Assembly: GCA_902493535.1 (NCBI GenBank)
Contig: CABUQG010000002.1
Location: 30,098 to 94,097 of the forward strand
Reading direction: 5' to 3'
Length of the DNA: 64,000 bases
Source: an uncultured Collinsella sp.
Lineage (GTDB): Bacteria; Actinomycetota; Coriobacteriia; Coriobacteriales; Coriobacteriaceae
Position 1 is the stretch's first letter, and every line of letters begins with the position of its first letter. The position numbers were made by a program, and so were the translations under genes. The notes below the pieces were generated by a model that saw only the letters and a program-made list of their open reading frames with translations, made no database searches and was not told the DNA's origin. Below are positions 55,781 to 63,952 of this stretch, in pieces.

Positions 55781-57073
55781 GTGCTCGCACCCCATATTTC
55801 CGTCGTCAACCTCGGCTGCCGTGTCAACCGGGTTGAGTCTGACCGTATCACTGCCGATCTTATGCGCTTGGGCTTTGCTATTGTGGAGCCCCAGGATGCC
55901 GATCTGATCGTCATTAACACTTGTGCCGTTACGGGCGAGGCCGAGGCCAAGACCCGTAAGGCCGTCCGTCATGCGCTGGCCCATCCAAACGAGCCCTATG
56001 TGGTCGTGACCGGATGCGTGGTCAATTTGCATCCCGAGGAGCTGTCGGAGCTTTCGGATCGCGTGATTGCCGAGCCGTCCAAGATAGATGTCGCCGAACG
56101 TGTATGCGAGGTGCTGGGTGTTGAGTCCGATAGCGTTCCCGCCTGCAGCGATGGCGAGGTGGTCGATGCGCTCGGTCGCTCTCGCCTGGGCGTGAAGATT
56201 CAGGATGGCTGCAACCATCGCTGCACCTATTGCATTGTGTGGAAGGCGCGCGGCCCCGAGCGCTCCGTGCCCGTCGAGTCCGTGCTCGAGCAAGTTCGCG
56301 AGGCCCAGGAGGCCGGCGTGCCCGAGGTGGTGCTGACCGGTGTGAACCTGGGTGCCTACGATGGCAAGAGCGCGACCGACGAGCACGTCGAAATCGATGA
56401 GCTGCTCGTGGCCATCATGGAGCGCACGTCTATTCCGCATGTGCGCATTTCCTCGGTCGAGCCCATGGATATCTCCGAGCGCCTTCTTAAGGTTATGGCG
56501 CGCTACCCGCAGCGTATCGCCCCGTTTTTGCACCTGCCCGTGCAGTCCGGCTGCACGGCGACCCTGCATCGCATGGGCCGTCCCTATAGCGCCGAAGCCT
56601 TTGAGGACACGGTGCGTATGATTCGCGCCAACTTGCCCCAGGCGTCCCTTTCGTGCGATGTCATCGTCGGTTTTCCTGGTGAGACGGACGAGGAGTTCGA
56701 GGAGTCGCTGGCGCTGTGCCGCCGTGTGGGTTTCTCGCGTATGCACGTGTTTCGCTACAGCAAGCGTCCCGGTACCCTTGCTGCCGACATGCCCGACCAG
56801 GTGCCACCCGAGGTTATGGCCGAGCGCAGCCGCCGTATGCGGGCCGCCGCACAGGAGCTCGCTATTGCCGACGCTCGTCGTCGCGTGGGCACGGTCGAGC
56901 GTGCCGTGCTCGAGTATGGTGACAACCTGACGCTCGGCTCGTTCCATCATGCCCGTCTTGACGATACCTGTGGACTTACAGCCCCGTGCCTGCTCGATGT
57001 TGCTATCATCGGAGTCGATGATTCCGGCTTGGTCCATGCACGCAGGGAGGTTCATGGAAGCCTCGAAGATTAG
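55781..57073 (+). CDS. mtaB: tRNA t6A37 methylthiotransferase MtaB
   Basis: MtaB converts t6A37 to ms2t6A37 in tRNA-Lys. The 430 residues have the UPF0004 domain (VVNLGCRVNRVESDRI, NTCAVTGEAEAKTRK), the radical SAM motif DGCNHRCTYCIVWKARG, and a C-terminal part that could be a TRAM-like barrel. The start is GTG 55781 after AAGGAG. Position after dnaJ is common in Gram-positives. Confidence 0.93.
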   Translation: MLAPHISVVNLGCRVNRVESDRITADLMRLGFAIVEPQDADLIVINTCAVTGEAEAKTRKAVRHALAHPNEPYVVVTGCVVNLHPEELSELSDRVIAEPSKIDVAERVCEVLGVESDSVPACSDGEVVDALGRSRLGVKIQDGCNHRCTYCIVWKARGPERSVPVESVLEQVREAQEAGVPEVVLTGVNLGAYDGKSATDEHVEIDELLVAIMERTSIPHVRISSVEPMDISERLLKVMARYPQRIAPFLHLPVQSGCTATLHRMGRPYSAEAFEDTVRMIRANLPQASLSCDVIVGFPGETDEEFEESLALCRRVGFSRMHVFRYSKRPGTLAADMPDQVPPEVMAERSRRMRAAAQELAIADARRRVGTVERAVLEYGDNLTLGSFHHARLDDTCGLTAPCLLDVAIIGVDDSGLVHARREVHGSLED

Positions 57074-58040
57074 ACTTACCGTTCCCGAGGGAATTGATCC
57101 CTCGTGCGTTTTGGGCGCCGGCGACGGCGTCCTTCGCGTGCTCGAGAGCTTGGTTCGCGCTCACGTGGTCGCCCGTGGCGATAGCATCGCCGTGAGCGGC
57201 GACCCGGACGAGGTCGAACTCGTGGCGCGCTTTTTCGAGCACGCTTTTCGTGAGGCTGCTGCCGGGCGCACGCTTTCTGCCGACGATGTCTCGCGCTGTC
57301 TGGCCGTTCTGCGCGACGGTGAGCACGAGGCTACGTCGCTTCGCGATGACGTGCTGCTTTCGTATCGCGGCCGTGTCATTCGTCCCAAGACGCTCGGGCA
57401 AAAGCGCTATGTGGATGCCATTCGCTCGCATACCATCACCTTTGGCTTGGGTCCTGCCGGTACCGGTAAGACCTATCTGGCCATGGCGCTCGCCGTTGCC
57501 GCGCTCAAGCGTCACGAGGTGGGCCGTCTGATCTTGACGCGTCCGGTTGTCGAGGCGGGGGAGAATCTGGGCTTTTTGCCCGGTACTCTTGAGGAAAAGA
57601 TCGATCCCTACATGCGTCCGCTCTACGACGCCCTTTTTGACATGATGGATCGCGAGCGCACCGATGAGCTTATGGAGCGCGGCGTGATCGAGATCGCCCC
57701 GCTTGCCTACATGCGCGGCCGCACTCTGAGCGATGCCTTCGTGGTGCTCGACGAGGCGCAAAATACCACGCCCGAGCAGATGAAGATGTTCCTGACGCGC
57801 TTGGGCTTTAACTCTAAGTTCGTGATTACCGGCGACCTGAGCCAGCGTGACCTGGTGGGTCGTCGTGGTGGCTTGACGGATGTCGAGAAGATTTTGGGCC
57901 GTGTCGACGATGTGGCGTTTGCGCACCTGGAGCGCGCCGACGTGGTGCGCCATGCCCTGGTGGGTCGTATCATCGAGGCATACGATACTTATGATGATGT
58001 GCGCGAGAAACGCGTACGTGACCGAAAGGAGTCCCGTTGA
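57054..58040 (+). CDS. phoH: PhoH family ATPase
   Basis: PhoH (PhoL-type) is a P-loop ATPase with a presumed role in RNA metabolism. The 328-residue protein has an N-terminal KH-like region, FGLGPAGTGKTYLAMALAV (Walker A) and AFVVLDEAQNTTPEQMKMFL (Walker B). ATG 57054 follows AGGGAGG with short spacing and overlaps mtaB by 20 nt. The phoH-ybeY-dgkA-era-recO block is a standard cluster. Confidence 0.93.
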   Translation: MEASKIRLTVPEGIDPSCVLGAGDGVLRVLESLVRAHVVARGDSIAVSGDPDEVELVARFFEHAFREAAAGRTLSADDVSRCLAVLRDGEHEATSLRDDVLLSYRGRVIRPKTLGQKRYVDAIRSHTITFGLGPAGTGKTYLAMALAVAALKRHEVGRLILTRPVVEAGENLGFLPGTLEEKIDPYMRPLYDALFDMMDRERTDELMERGVIEIAPLAYMRGRTLSDAFVVLDEAQNTTPEQMKMFLTRLGFNSKFVITGDLSQRDLVGRRGGLTDVEKILGRVDDVAFAHLERADVVRHALVGRIIEAYDTYDDVREKRVRDRKESR

Positions 58041-58546
58041 GTGTATTGATCAGCAACGATGCCGAGCTCGATACGCTGCTCGACGTGCGGGAGGTGGAGC
58101 ACATCTGCGAGGTCGTGCTTGCCGCCGAGGGCGTTGAACGTGAAGTCGAGATTTCCCTTTCGTATGTCGACGAGGACGAGATGCACGAGCTCAACCACGA
58201 GTGGCGCGGTATCGACCGCACCACCGATGTGCTCTCGTTTGAGTGCGATTCGGCATTTGACGATGACATTCCCGCCGATGAGACGCTCGAGCTCGGCGAT
58301 ATTATCTTGGCCCCGCAGGTTATTGCCCGTCAGGCCCCCGGTTTTGGCAATAGCCCCGCTGACGAGTGCCGTCTGATGCTCGTACACGGCATGCTGCACC
58401 TGCTGGGCTATGACCACATCGAGGACGACGAGGCCGAGGTCATGGAGGCCCGCGAGGACGCCATCCTGCGCGATCTGGCGCTTGAGCGCGGCGAGGACCC
58501 TAAGCTAGTCCACGTCGGCCCCATCACCAACCACGCCCACGACTAG
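58037..58546 (+). CDS. ybeY: Endoribonuclease YbeY
   Basis: YbeY matures the 16S rRNA 3' end and takes part in ribosome quality control. The 169-residue protein has DRTTDVLSFECDS and the zinc motif HGMLHLLGYDH. The start is TTG 58037, overlapping the phoH stop, with AAAGGAG upstream. Confidence 0.95.
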   Translation: MSVLISNDAELDTLLDVREVEHICEVVLAAEGVEREVEISLSYVDEDEMHELNHEWRGIDRTTDVLSFECDSAFDDDIPADETLELGDIILAPQVIARQAPGFGNSPADECRLMLVHGMLHLLGYDHIEDDEAEVMEAREDAILRDLALERGEDPKLVHVGPITNHAHD

Positions 58547-58555
58547 GAGCCGTCT

Positions 58556-58933
58556 ATGATTCCCGGATCGAACAAGGACCATCCGTCCTTCTTAAAGTCG
58601 TTTTCCTACGCCATGGAGGGCTTCGTCACCGCCGTCAAGACCGAGCGCAATATCAAGGTCATGCTCGTAGCGGGCATGTGTACCGTCATTGCCGGCTGCA
58701 TCGTGGGGCTCGATATTGCCGAGTGGGCCACGATTATCATCTGTTGTGGCTTGGTGATTCACGGCGAGCTGTGCAACACAGCCATGGAGGCGATCGTCGA
58801 CCTGGCGACCCAGGAGCTCCATCCGCTGGCAAAGCGTGTGAAGGATATCGCCGCCGCCTCCGTATACGTACTTTCCATCACCGCCGCGATTGTCGGATTG
58901 CTGGTATTTGCCCACGCGCTCGACTTTATTTAG
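58556..58933 (+). CDS. dgkA: Diacylglycerol/undecaprenol kinase family protein
   Basis: In Gram-positives this small trimeric membrane kinase usually phosphorylates undecaprenol. The 125-residue protein has three predicted membrane helices and the active-site motif GELCNTAMEAIVDLATQELH with HPLAKRVKDIAAASV. It sits between ybeY and era, the usual context. Substrate preference cannot be told from sequence alone. Confidence 0.93.
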   Translation: MIPGSNKDHPSFLKSFSYAMEGFVTAVKTERNIKVMLVAGMCTVIAGCIVGLDIAEWATIIICCGLVIHGELCNTAMEAIVDLATQELHPLAKRVKDIAAASVYVLSITAAIVGLLVFAHALDFI

Positions 58934-58945
58934 AAAGGGATTTTC

Positions 58946-60022
58946 ATGTCCGACAATATGCAGCCTATCGATGAAACTCTGGACGACGAGTCCCTGGATG
59001 CGGTGGATGCCGAAGCGAACGATGCCTATGAGGATGTCGAGGAGTTCGATCCGTTTGAGGGCATGAGCGACGAGGAACTCGACGCCCTGTGCGACGAGGG
59101 CGACAGCCTCGCGGGCTTTGGCGACGTTGAGCCTGGTTTCCGCAGCGGCTTCGTGGCGCTGGTCGGCCGCCCCAACGCCGGCAAGTCCACGCTGCTCAAC
59201 GCCTGCTATGGCAAAAAGGTCGCCATCACCTCGCCGGTGGCCCAGACGACCCGCCGCCGCATGCGCGCCGTCGTCAACCGCCCCGGTTACCAGCTGGTCT
59301 TTGTCGATACCCCGGGTATCCACAAGCCCAAGGACGGCCTGGGGTCCGAGCTCAACAAGAGCGCGTTGTTCGAACTGAACGATGTCGATGTCGTCGCGTT
59401 TTTGATTGATGCCACCAAGCCGATCGGCAGGGGAGACGCCTGGGTTGCCGAGCGCGTCAAAAACGCCCGTTCCAAGAAGGTCCTGGTGCTCACCAAGGCC
59501 GATGAGGCCGACCCCGCACAGGTCATGGAGCAGCTTAAGACAGCCCACGAGCTCATGGAATATGACGATGAGATCGTGACGTCGTCGGTCAAGAACTTCA
59601 ACGTCGATGCCTTCATTGAGACCGTTGCGCACTTTTTGCCCGAGGGTCCGCGTTGGTTCCCCGAGGACATGGGTACCGACGCTTCCGACGAGACGCTCGT
59701 TGCCGAGTTTGTGCGCGAGAAGGTCTTGCGCCGCACCCGTGATGAGATCCCGCACTCCGTGGGCGTCATCTGTGACGCCCTCGAGCAGACTAAGAAGGTC
59801 CTGCGCGTGCACGCCACGATTTACGTCGAGCGCGAGGGGCAGAAGGGCATCATCATCGGCAAGGGCGGCGAAATGATTAAGCATATCGGCATCGATGCCC
59901 GTCGTGACCTTGAGCGTATCTTTGGCACGCAGGTCTTTTTGGAGCTGGACGTGAAGGTCAAGGCCGGCTGGCGCGACGACGAGGCCCAGATTCGCCGCTT
60001 TGGCTACAACGCCGAGGACTAA
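58946..60022 (+). CDS. era: GTPase Era with acidic N-terminal extension
   Basis: Era binds the 16S rRNA 3' end in 30S assembly. The core from about residue 66 has ALVGRPNAGKSTLLN, FVDTPGIHKPKDGLGSEL, VLTKADEADP and a C-terminal KH domain (GIIIGKGGEMIKHIG). The first 64 residues are an extension with about 25 Asp/Glu and no Lys or Arg, making 358 residues against a usual 300. The ATG follows AGAAAGGG. Confidence 0.95.
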   Translation: MSDNMQPIDETLDDESLDAVDAEANDAYEDVEEFDPFEGMSDEELDALCDEGDSLAGFGDVEPGFRSGFVALVGRPNAGKSTLLNACYGKKVAITSPVAQTTRRRMRAVVNRPGYQLVFVDTPGIHKPKDGLGSELNKSALFELNDVDVVAFLIDATKPIGRGDAWVAERVKNARSKKVLVLTKADEADPAQVMEQLKTAHELMEYDDEIVTSSVKNFNVDAFIETVAHFLPEGPRWFPEDMGTDASDETLVAEFVREKVLRRTRDEIPHSVGVICDALEQTKKVLRVHATIYVEREGQKGIIIGKGGEMIKHIGIDARRDLERIFGTQVFLELDVKVKAGWRDDEAQIRRFGYNAED

Positions 60023-60037
60023 GGGCGCGCGGCGCGC

Positions 60038-60787
60038 ATGGCAGGCTCCCGGACATATCGCACGAAAGTGCTCGTCCTCGACAAGACGAAGCTCAAAGAG
60101 ACGGACCTGATCCTTACGATGCTTGACGAGCGGGGTCGGCAGGTTCGTGCCGTGGCGAAGGGCGCCCGCAAACCCGGTGGGCGCCTGGCCGCGCGCTGCG
60201 AGCTGTTCTGTACCGTCGATATGCTGCTCGCGCATGGACGGTCGCTCGACGTGGTTTCCCAAGCCGAGCTTATGGAGGCGCCGCTCGGCGCTGCGCCCGA
60301 TTACGAGACGACCTGCGCCGCAAGCGCGATCGCCGAAGTCGCACGCGTGTGCTCGTTCGAGGACGCCGAGGATCCGTTTACCTTTGCTATAACGCAGCGA
60401 GCGCTTGCCCTGGTGGGCAGCGGGCTCGACACGGCGCATATGGATCTACTTGTGGCGGCATATGTGTTTAAGCTGCTATCGCACGTTGGCTATCGACCCG
60501 ATTTCTCGGCCTGCGTGCTGTGCGGAGACCCCATGCTGTCGTATTTTTCGCCCCAGGCCGGCGGGCTCATGTGCGGCTCGTGCGCGTCGAGCGTTCCGGG
60601 TGCAGAGTTGGTATCGACCGGTGAGGTCGCATGGCTGCGCGCCCTCATGTCCATGACCTTCGATGCGCTTTTGGCTGAGAGGATCGATCCCCATACTGCC
60701 GCTTTTTTGTTGGGGCTTTCGCATGTCTGGGCGGCAACACATGCCGATCAGCGCCTCCGTGCGATGGAATTCATGTTGGGTCGGTGA
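60038..60787 (+). CDS. recO: DNA repair protein RecO
   Basis: RecO helps RecR load RecA on SSB-coated DNA. The 249-residue protein starts SRTYRTKVLVLDKTKLKETD and contains VAKGARKPGGRLAARCELF, typical of the OB-fold domain, and a zinc site CVLCG...GGLMCGSC in the C-terminal part. It lies 15 nt after era. The ATG is preceded by only a weak ribosome-binding site. Confidence 0.93.
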   Translation: MAGSRTYRTKVLVLDKTKLKETDLILTMLDERGRQVRAVAKGARKPGGRLAARCELFCTVDMLLAHGRSLDVVSQAELMEAPLGAAPDYETTCAASAIAEVARVCSFEDAEDPFTFAITQRALALVGSGLDTAHMDLLVAAYVFKLLSHVGYRPDFSACVLCGDPMLSYFSPQAGGLMCGSCASSVPGAELVSTGEVAWLRALMSMTFDALLAERIDPHTAAFLLGLSHVWAATHADQRLRAMEFMLGR

Positions 60788-60925
60788 TGATGCGCGGGCG
60801 CGGGCTGCTTGTGGTAACATACCGACCTGTTGGTACCTCGACCTTGGTTGCTCGCTCCACCGGCGGCTTCCCAGTCCGAGGCGAATCGAGTCGCCCGCGG
60901 GCGACGTAAAACGAAAGGTGAAACA

Positions 60926-61204
60926 ATGACTGTTTCCAAAGAGCGCAAGGCGGAGCTGACTGCCCAGTTCGGTAACACCCCGGTCGACACCGGTAACCCC
61001 AAGGTTCAGGTCGCCATCCTGTCCGAGCGCATCAAGGAGCTGACCGAGCACATGAAGTCCCACCAGAAGGACTTCCACACCCGTCGCGGTCTGCTCATGC
61101 TCGTCGGCCGCCGTCGTCGTCTTCTCTCCTACATCAAGAAGAACGACATCGTCGAGTACCGTGAGCTCATCAAGGCTCTGGGCATCCGCGACAACATCCA
61201 GTAG
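60926..61204 (+). CDS. rpsO: 30S ribosomal protein S15
   Basis: The 92-residue protein contains FGNTPVDTGNPKVQVAILSE and HKKDFHTRRGLLMLVGRRRR-like text (KDFHTRRGLLMLVGRRRRLL), the S15 signature. S15 is a primary binder of the 16S central domain. ATG 60926 follows AAAGG; longer frames are not conserved. A terminator separates it from pnp, as in the classic rpsO-pnp arrangement. Confidence 0.97.
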   Translation: MTVSKERKAELTAQFGNTPVDTGNPKVQVAILSERIKELTEHMKSHQKDFHTRRGLLMLVGRRRRLLSYIKKNDIVEYRELIKALGIRDNIQ

Positions 61205-61219
61205 GATTTGTACATGCTA

Positions 61220-61250
61220 AGAGCGTCCTGCGCAGCGGGGCGCTCTTTTT
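61220..61250 (+). terminator. Intrinsic terminator between rpsO and pnp
   Basis: AGAGCGTCC (61220-61228) pairs with GGGCGCTCT (61238-61246). TTTT follows to 61250. Confidence 0.88.
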
Positions 61251-61258
61251 GTGTAAGG

Positions 61259-61340
61259 GCGTGAACAATCACGCTCTGAAGCGTGGCGGGGGCAGGGGGC
61301 CCGCGTCACATGAGAAGCCCGCAGGCAAGGGGCCTGTGGG
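61259..61340 (+). promoter_or_regulatory. pnp leader with three consecutive hairpins
   Basis: Stems GCGTGA/TCACGC (61259-61274), GCGTGGCGGG/CCCGCGTCAC (61281-61309) and CCCGCAGGC/GCCTGTGGG (61318-61340) lie between the rpsO terminator and the pnp ribosome-binding site. pnp leaders elsewhere are structured and autoregulated through RNase III and PNPase; the same role here is inference. Confidence 0.5.
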
Positions 61341-61353
61341 GTAAAGGAGAACA

Positions 61354-63600
61354 ATGACACTCGTATCCAAGACCTTTGAGCTGTACGGCAAGACCTACAC
61401 CTTTGAGTCGGGCGAGCTTGCCAAGCAGGCTACCGGCGCGTGCCTGGTCAAGCAGGGCGACACCACGATGCTCGACACCGTGGTCGTCTCCAAGGAGCGC
61501 AAGAACTACGACTTCTTCCCGCTGACTGTCGACTTCAACGAGAAGATGTACGCCGCCGGCCGCATCCCGGGTGGTTACCTCAAGCGTGAGGGCCGTCCCA
61601 GCGAGAAGGCCACGCTTACCGCGCGCATGATCGACCGTCCGATTCGCCCGAGCTTCCCGGACGGCTTCCGCAACGAGGTGCACATCGTCGCCACCTCGCT
61701 CGTCGCCGACCAGGTCAACCCCTTCGACGTCATCAACGTCATGGGTGCCTCTCTGGCCATGACGCTTGGTGGCGTGCCCTTCGAGGGCCCGCTTGCCTGC
61801 GTGCGCATCGGCCGCAACGTGGAGACCGGCGAGTTTATCGTCAACCCCACCTATGAGGAGCGCGAGAACTCCGACCTGGACCTGGAGCTGGGCGGCTCTG
61901 CCGACTTCATCTCGATGGTCGAGGCCGGCGCCGAGGAGATCTCCGAGGACGACATGCTCGCCGCCATGAAGTTTGGCCAGGAGGCCCTTGCTGCCTTCTG
62001 CCAGGCTCAGGACGAGTTCGTCGCCGAGTGGGAGCAGGTCAACGGCCCCATCGTCAAGAAGGAGTACCCGCTCGACCAGCCCGTCGAGGAGGTCCAGGAG
62101 CGCATCTTCGCCCACTACGACGAGATGGCAGCCGCCCTTCGCGACGCCGACAAGCTCTCCCGTATCGGCAAGGTCGAGGCTCTGAAGGAGTCCATCCGTG
62201 CCGAGTTCACCGAGGAGGAGCAGGCCGCTTGGGAGCGCGAGATCCCCGTGGCGCTCAAGAAGCTCGAGAAGAAGGCCATGCGCACCATGGTCGTCGAGAC
62301 CGGTGAGCGCGTCGACGGCCGTGCCGCCGATGAGATTCGCCCCATCATGGTGAAGGACAACTACCTGCCGCTCGTTCACGGCTCCGGCCTGTTCCAGCGT
62401 GGCCAGACCCAGGTGCTCTCTGTCCTGTCGCTCGGCATGCTCAACGAGGGCCAGCGTTTGGATACCATCGAGCCCACCGAGGGCAAGCGCTACATGCACC
62501 ACTACAACTTCCCGCCGTTCTGCACCGGCGAGACCGGCCGCATGGGTAGCCCCAAGCGCCGCGAGATCGGCCACGGCAACCTGGCCGAGCGCGCACTGCT
62601 TCCGGTGCTCCCCGACGAGAACGAGTTCCCCTACGCCATCCGCGTCGTCTCCGAGGTCATGGAGTCCAACGGCTCCTCTTCGATGGCTTCGACCTGCGGC
62701 TCCACGCTCGCCCTTATGGACGGCGGCGTGCCCATTAAACGCCCGGTTTCCGGTATCGCCATGGGCCTGATCCAGGAGGAGGGCAAGACCGTGGTTCTGT
62801 CCGACATCCAGGGTCTCGAGGACTTCCTGGGCGACATGGACTTTAAGGTTACCGGCACCACCGAGGGCATCACCGCTCTGCAGATGGACAACAAGGCCAC
62901 CGGTCTTACCTTCGACATCCTGGCCCGCGCCTTGCAGCAGGCCAAGGAGGGTCGCGCCTTCATCCTGCAGAAGATGCTCGATGTGATCCCCGAGCCGCGC
63001 CACACCACGCGCAGCACCGCTCCGCGCATCGTTTCCATCCAGGTTCCGACCGACAAGATCCGCGACGTCATCGGTTCCGGCGGTAAGGTCATCCGCGGCA
63101 TCCAGGACGAGACCGGCGCTTCGGTCGACATCCAGGAGGATGGCACCGTCTTTGTCGGCGGCACCGGCGAGTCCGTCGACCAGGCCGTCGAGCGCATCAA
63201 GCTCATCATCAAGGTTCCCGAGCCGGGCGAGGAGTACACCGGTCGCGTGGTCTCCATCCAGCCCTTCGGCGCCTTCGTTAACCTGCTGCCCGGCAAGGAT
63301 GGCCTGCTGCACATCTCCCGCGTCGCCAAGGGCCGTGTGGAGAAGGTCGAGGACGTCCTCAACGTGGGCGACGAGGTCAAGGTCGTCGTCATCGAGGTCG
63401 ACGATCGCGGCAAGATCTCGCTCGATCGTCTTGACAAGCCCGAGGCCCCGGCTCGCGCCGAGGGTGCTTCTGAGGGCGACGGCGAGCACTTCCAGCGCCG
63501 TGAGCGTCCGCGTCGCGAGCGCTCCGAGCGCAGCGACCGTCCGCGCCGTCCCGGTGACAACGGAGGCCGCAAGCCCCGCCGCCACCACGACGCCGAGTAA
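61354..63600 (+). CDS. pnp: Polyribonucleotide nucleotidyltransferase (PNPase)
   Basis: PNPase is a phosphorolytic 3'-5' exoribonuclease trimer. The 748-residue protein has two RNase PH domains (GGYLKREGRPSEKATLTARM, with the later GSSSMASTCGSTLALMDGGV, shown as SSSMASTCGSTLALMDGG), a KH domain (IRDVIGSGGKVIRGIQDETG) and an S1 domain (FVNLLPGKDGLLHISRVAKG). It ends in an Arg-rich tail of about 40 residues (RRERPRRERSERSDRPRRPG), which may bind RNA. The ATG follows AAAGGAG. Confidence 0.97.
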   Translation: MTLVSKTFELYGKTYTFESGELAKQATGACLVKQGDTTMLDTVVVSKERKNYDFFPLTVDFNEKMYAAGRIPGGYLKREGRPSEKATLTARMIDRPIRPSFPDGFRNEVHIVATSLVADQVNPFDVINVMGASLAMTLGGVPFEGPLACVRIGRNVETGEFIVNPTYEERENSDLDLELGGSADFISMVEAGAEEISEDDMLAAMKFGQEALAAFCQAQDEFVAEWEQVNGPIVKKEYPLDQPVEEVQERIFAHYDEMAAALRDADKLSRIGKVEALKESIRAEFTEEEQAAWEREIPVALKKLEKKAMRTMVVETGERVDGRAADEIRPIMVKDNYLPLVHGSGLFQRGQTQVLSVLSLGMLNEGQRLDTIEPTEGKRYMHHYNFPPFCTGETGRMGSPKRREIGHGNLAERALLPVLPDENEFPYAIRVVSEVMESNGSSSMASTCGSTLALMDGGVPIKRPVSGIAMGLIQEEGKTVVLSDIQGLEDFLGDMDFKVTGTTEGITALQMDNKATGLTFDILARALQQAKEGRAFILQKMLDVIPEPRHTTRSTAPRIVSIQVPTDKIRDVIGSGGKVIRGIQDETGASVDIQEDGTVFVGGTGESVDQAVERIKLIIKVPEPGEEYTGRVVSIQPFGAFVNLLPGKDGLLHISRVAKGRVEKVEDVLNVGDEVKVVVIEVDDRGKISLDRLDKPEAPARAEGASEGDGEHFQRRERPRRERSERSDRPRRPGDNGGRKPRRHHDAE

Positions 63601-63623
63601 CAGCTAAACATAAGCAGCTCAAC

Positions 63624-63654
63624 AAGGGCGACTCCGGACAGGGGTCGCCCTTTT
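63624..63654 (+). terminator. Intrinsic terminator after pnp
   Basis: AAGGGCGACTCC (63624-63635) pairs with GGGGTCGCCCTT (63641-63652). A TTTT run ends at 63654. Its 3' arm is also the beginning of the 40-nt inverted repeat described next. Confidence 0.88.
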
Positions 63655-63795
63655 GCTATTCCCGGCGGGGTCCGCGGATAAAGTTTCCTGCTCTACAGTC
63701 CTGCTCACGACGGAGGCCACATTAAGTGGCCTCCTGTTCGTGCGGAACTCGCGATAAACTTTATCCGCGGACCCCGCCGGGAGTAGCAAAAGGGC
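63647..63795. repeat. 40-nt inverted repeat enclosing a hairpin
   Basis: Arms 63647-63686 and 63756-63795 are reverse complements over 40 nt with one mismatch. The 69-nt centre contains GGAGGCCAC/GTGGCCTCC (63712-63720, 63726-63734) with an ATTAA loop and a flanking CACGA/TCGTG pair. No plausible protein is encoded. It may be a MITE- or REP-like element; no target-site duplication was identified. Confidence 0.8.
63714..63761 (+). repeat. 48-nt structured repeat, copy A
   Basis: The copy starts with a hairpin (AGGCCAC/GTGGCCT with ATTAA loop), then CGTGCGGAACTCGCGATAAA. Its inverted partner lies at 63953-64000 with 39 of 48 identical positions. Six of the nine differences form three compensatory base-pair changes in the hairpin. 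Confidence 0.75.
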
Positions 63796-63952
63796 TGTTT
63801 GGTGCGGGTTTCGATTTTGTCAGACAGTCTATTCAGTTATCTGAATTCAGATCTTTAGATAAACGCATGTGCGGCATTACCCCAGATAAAACCGACCAAA
63901 ATAAACCTGTCCCTATTTGGCAGGTCTGGGGCCATCGGGGCCGGGGCGGGTT
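63796..63952 (+). other. Non-coding spacer between the two repeat copies
   Basis: No supported gene is present. The stretch 63820-63900 is AT-rich for this genome and holds a perfect 14-bp palindrome, ATCTGAATTCAGAT (63839-63852). ACCTGTCC...GGCAGGT at 63905-63925 forms an imperfect inverted repeat. Confidence 0.6.

Noticed and set aside
61306..63588. Minus-strand open frame of 760 codons across pnp
   Set aside because: It is an antisense shadow of pnp with no domain signature.
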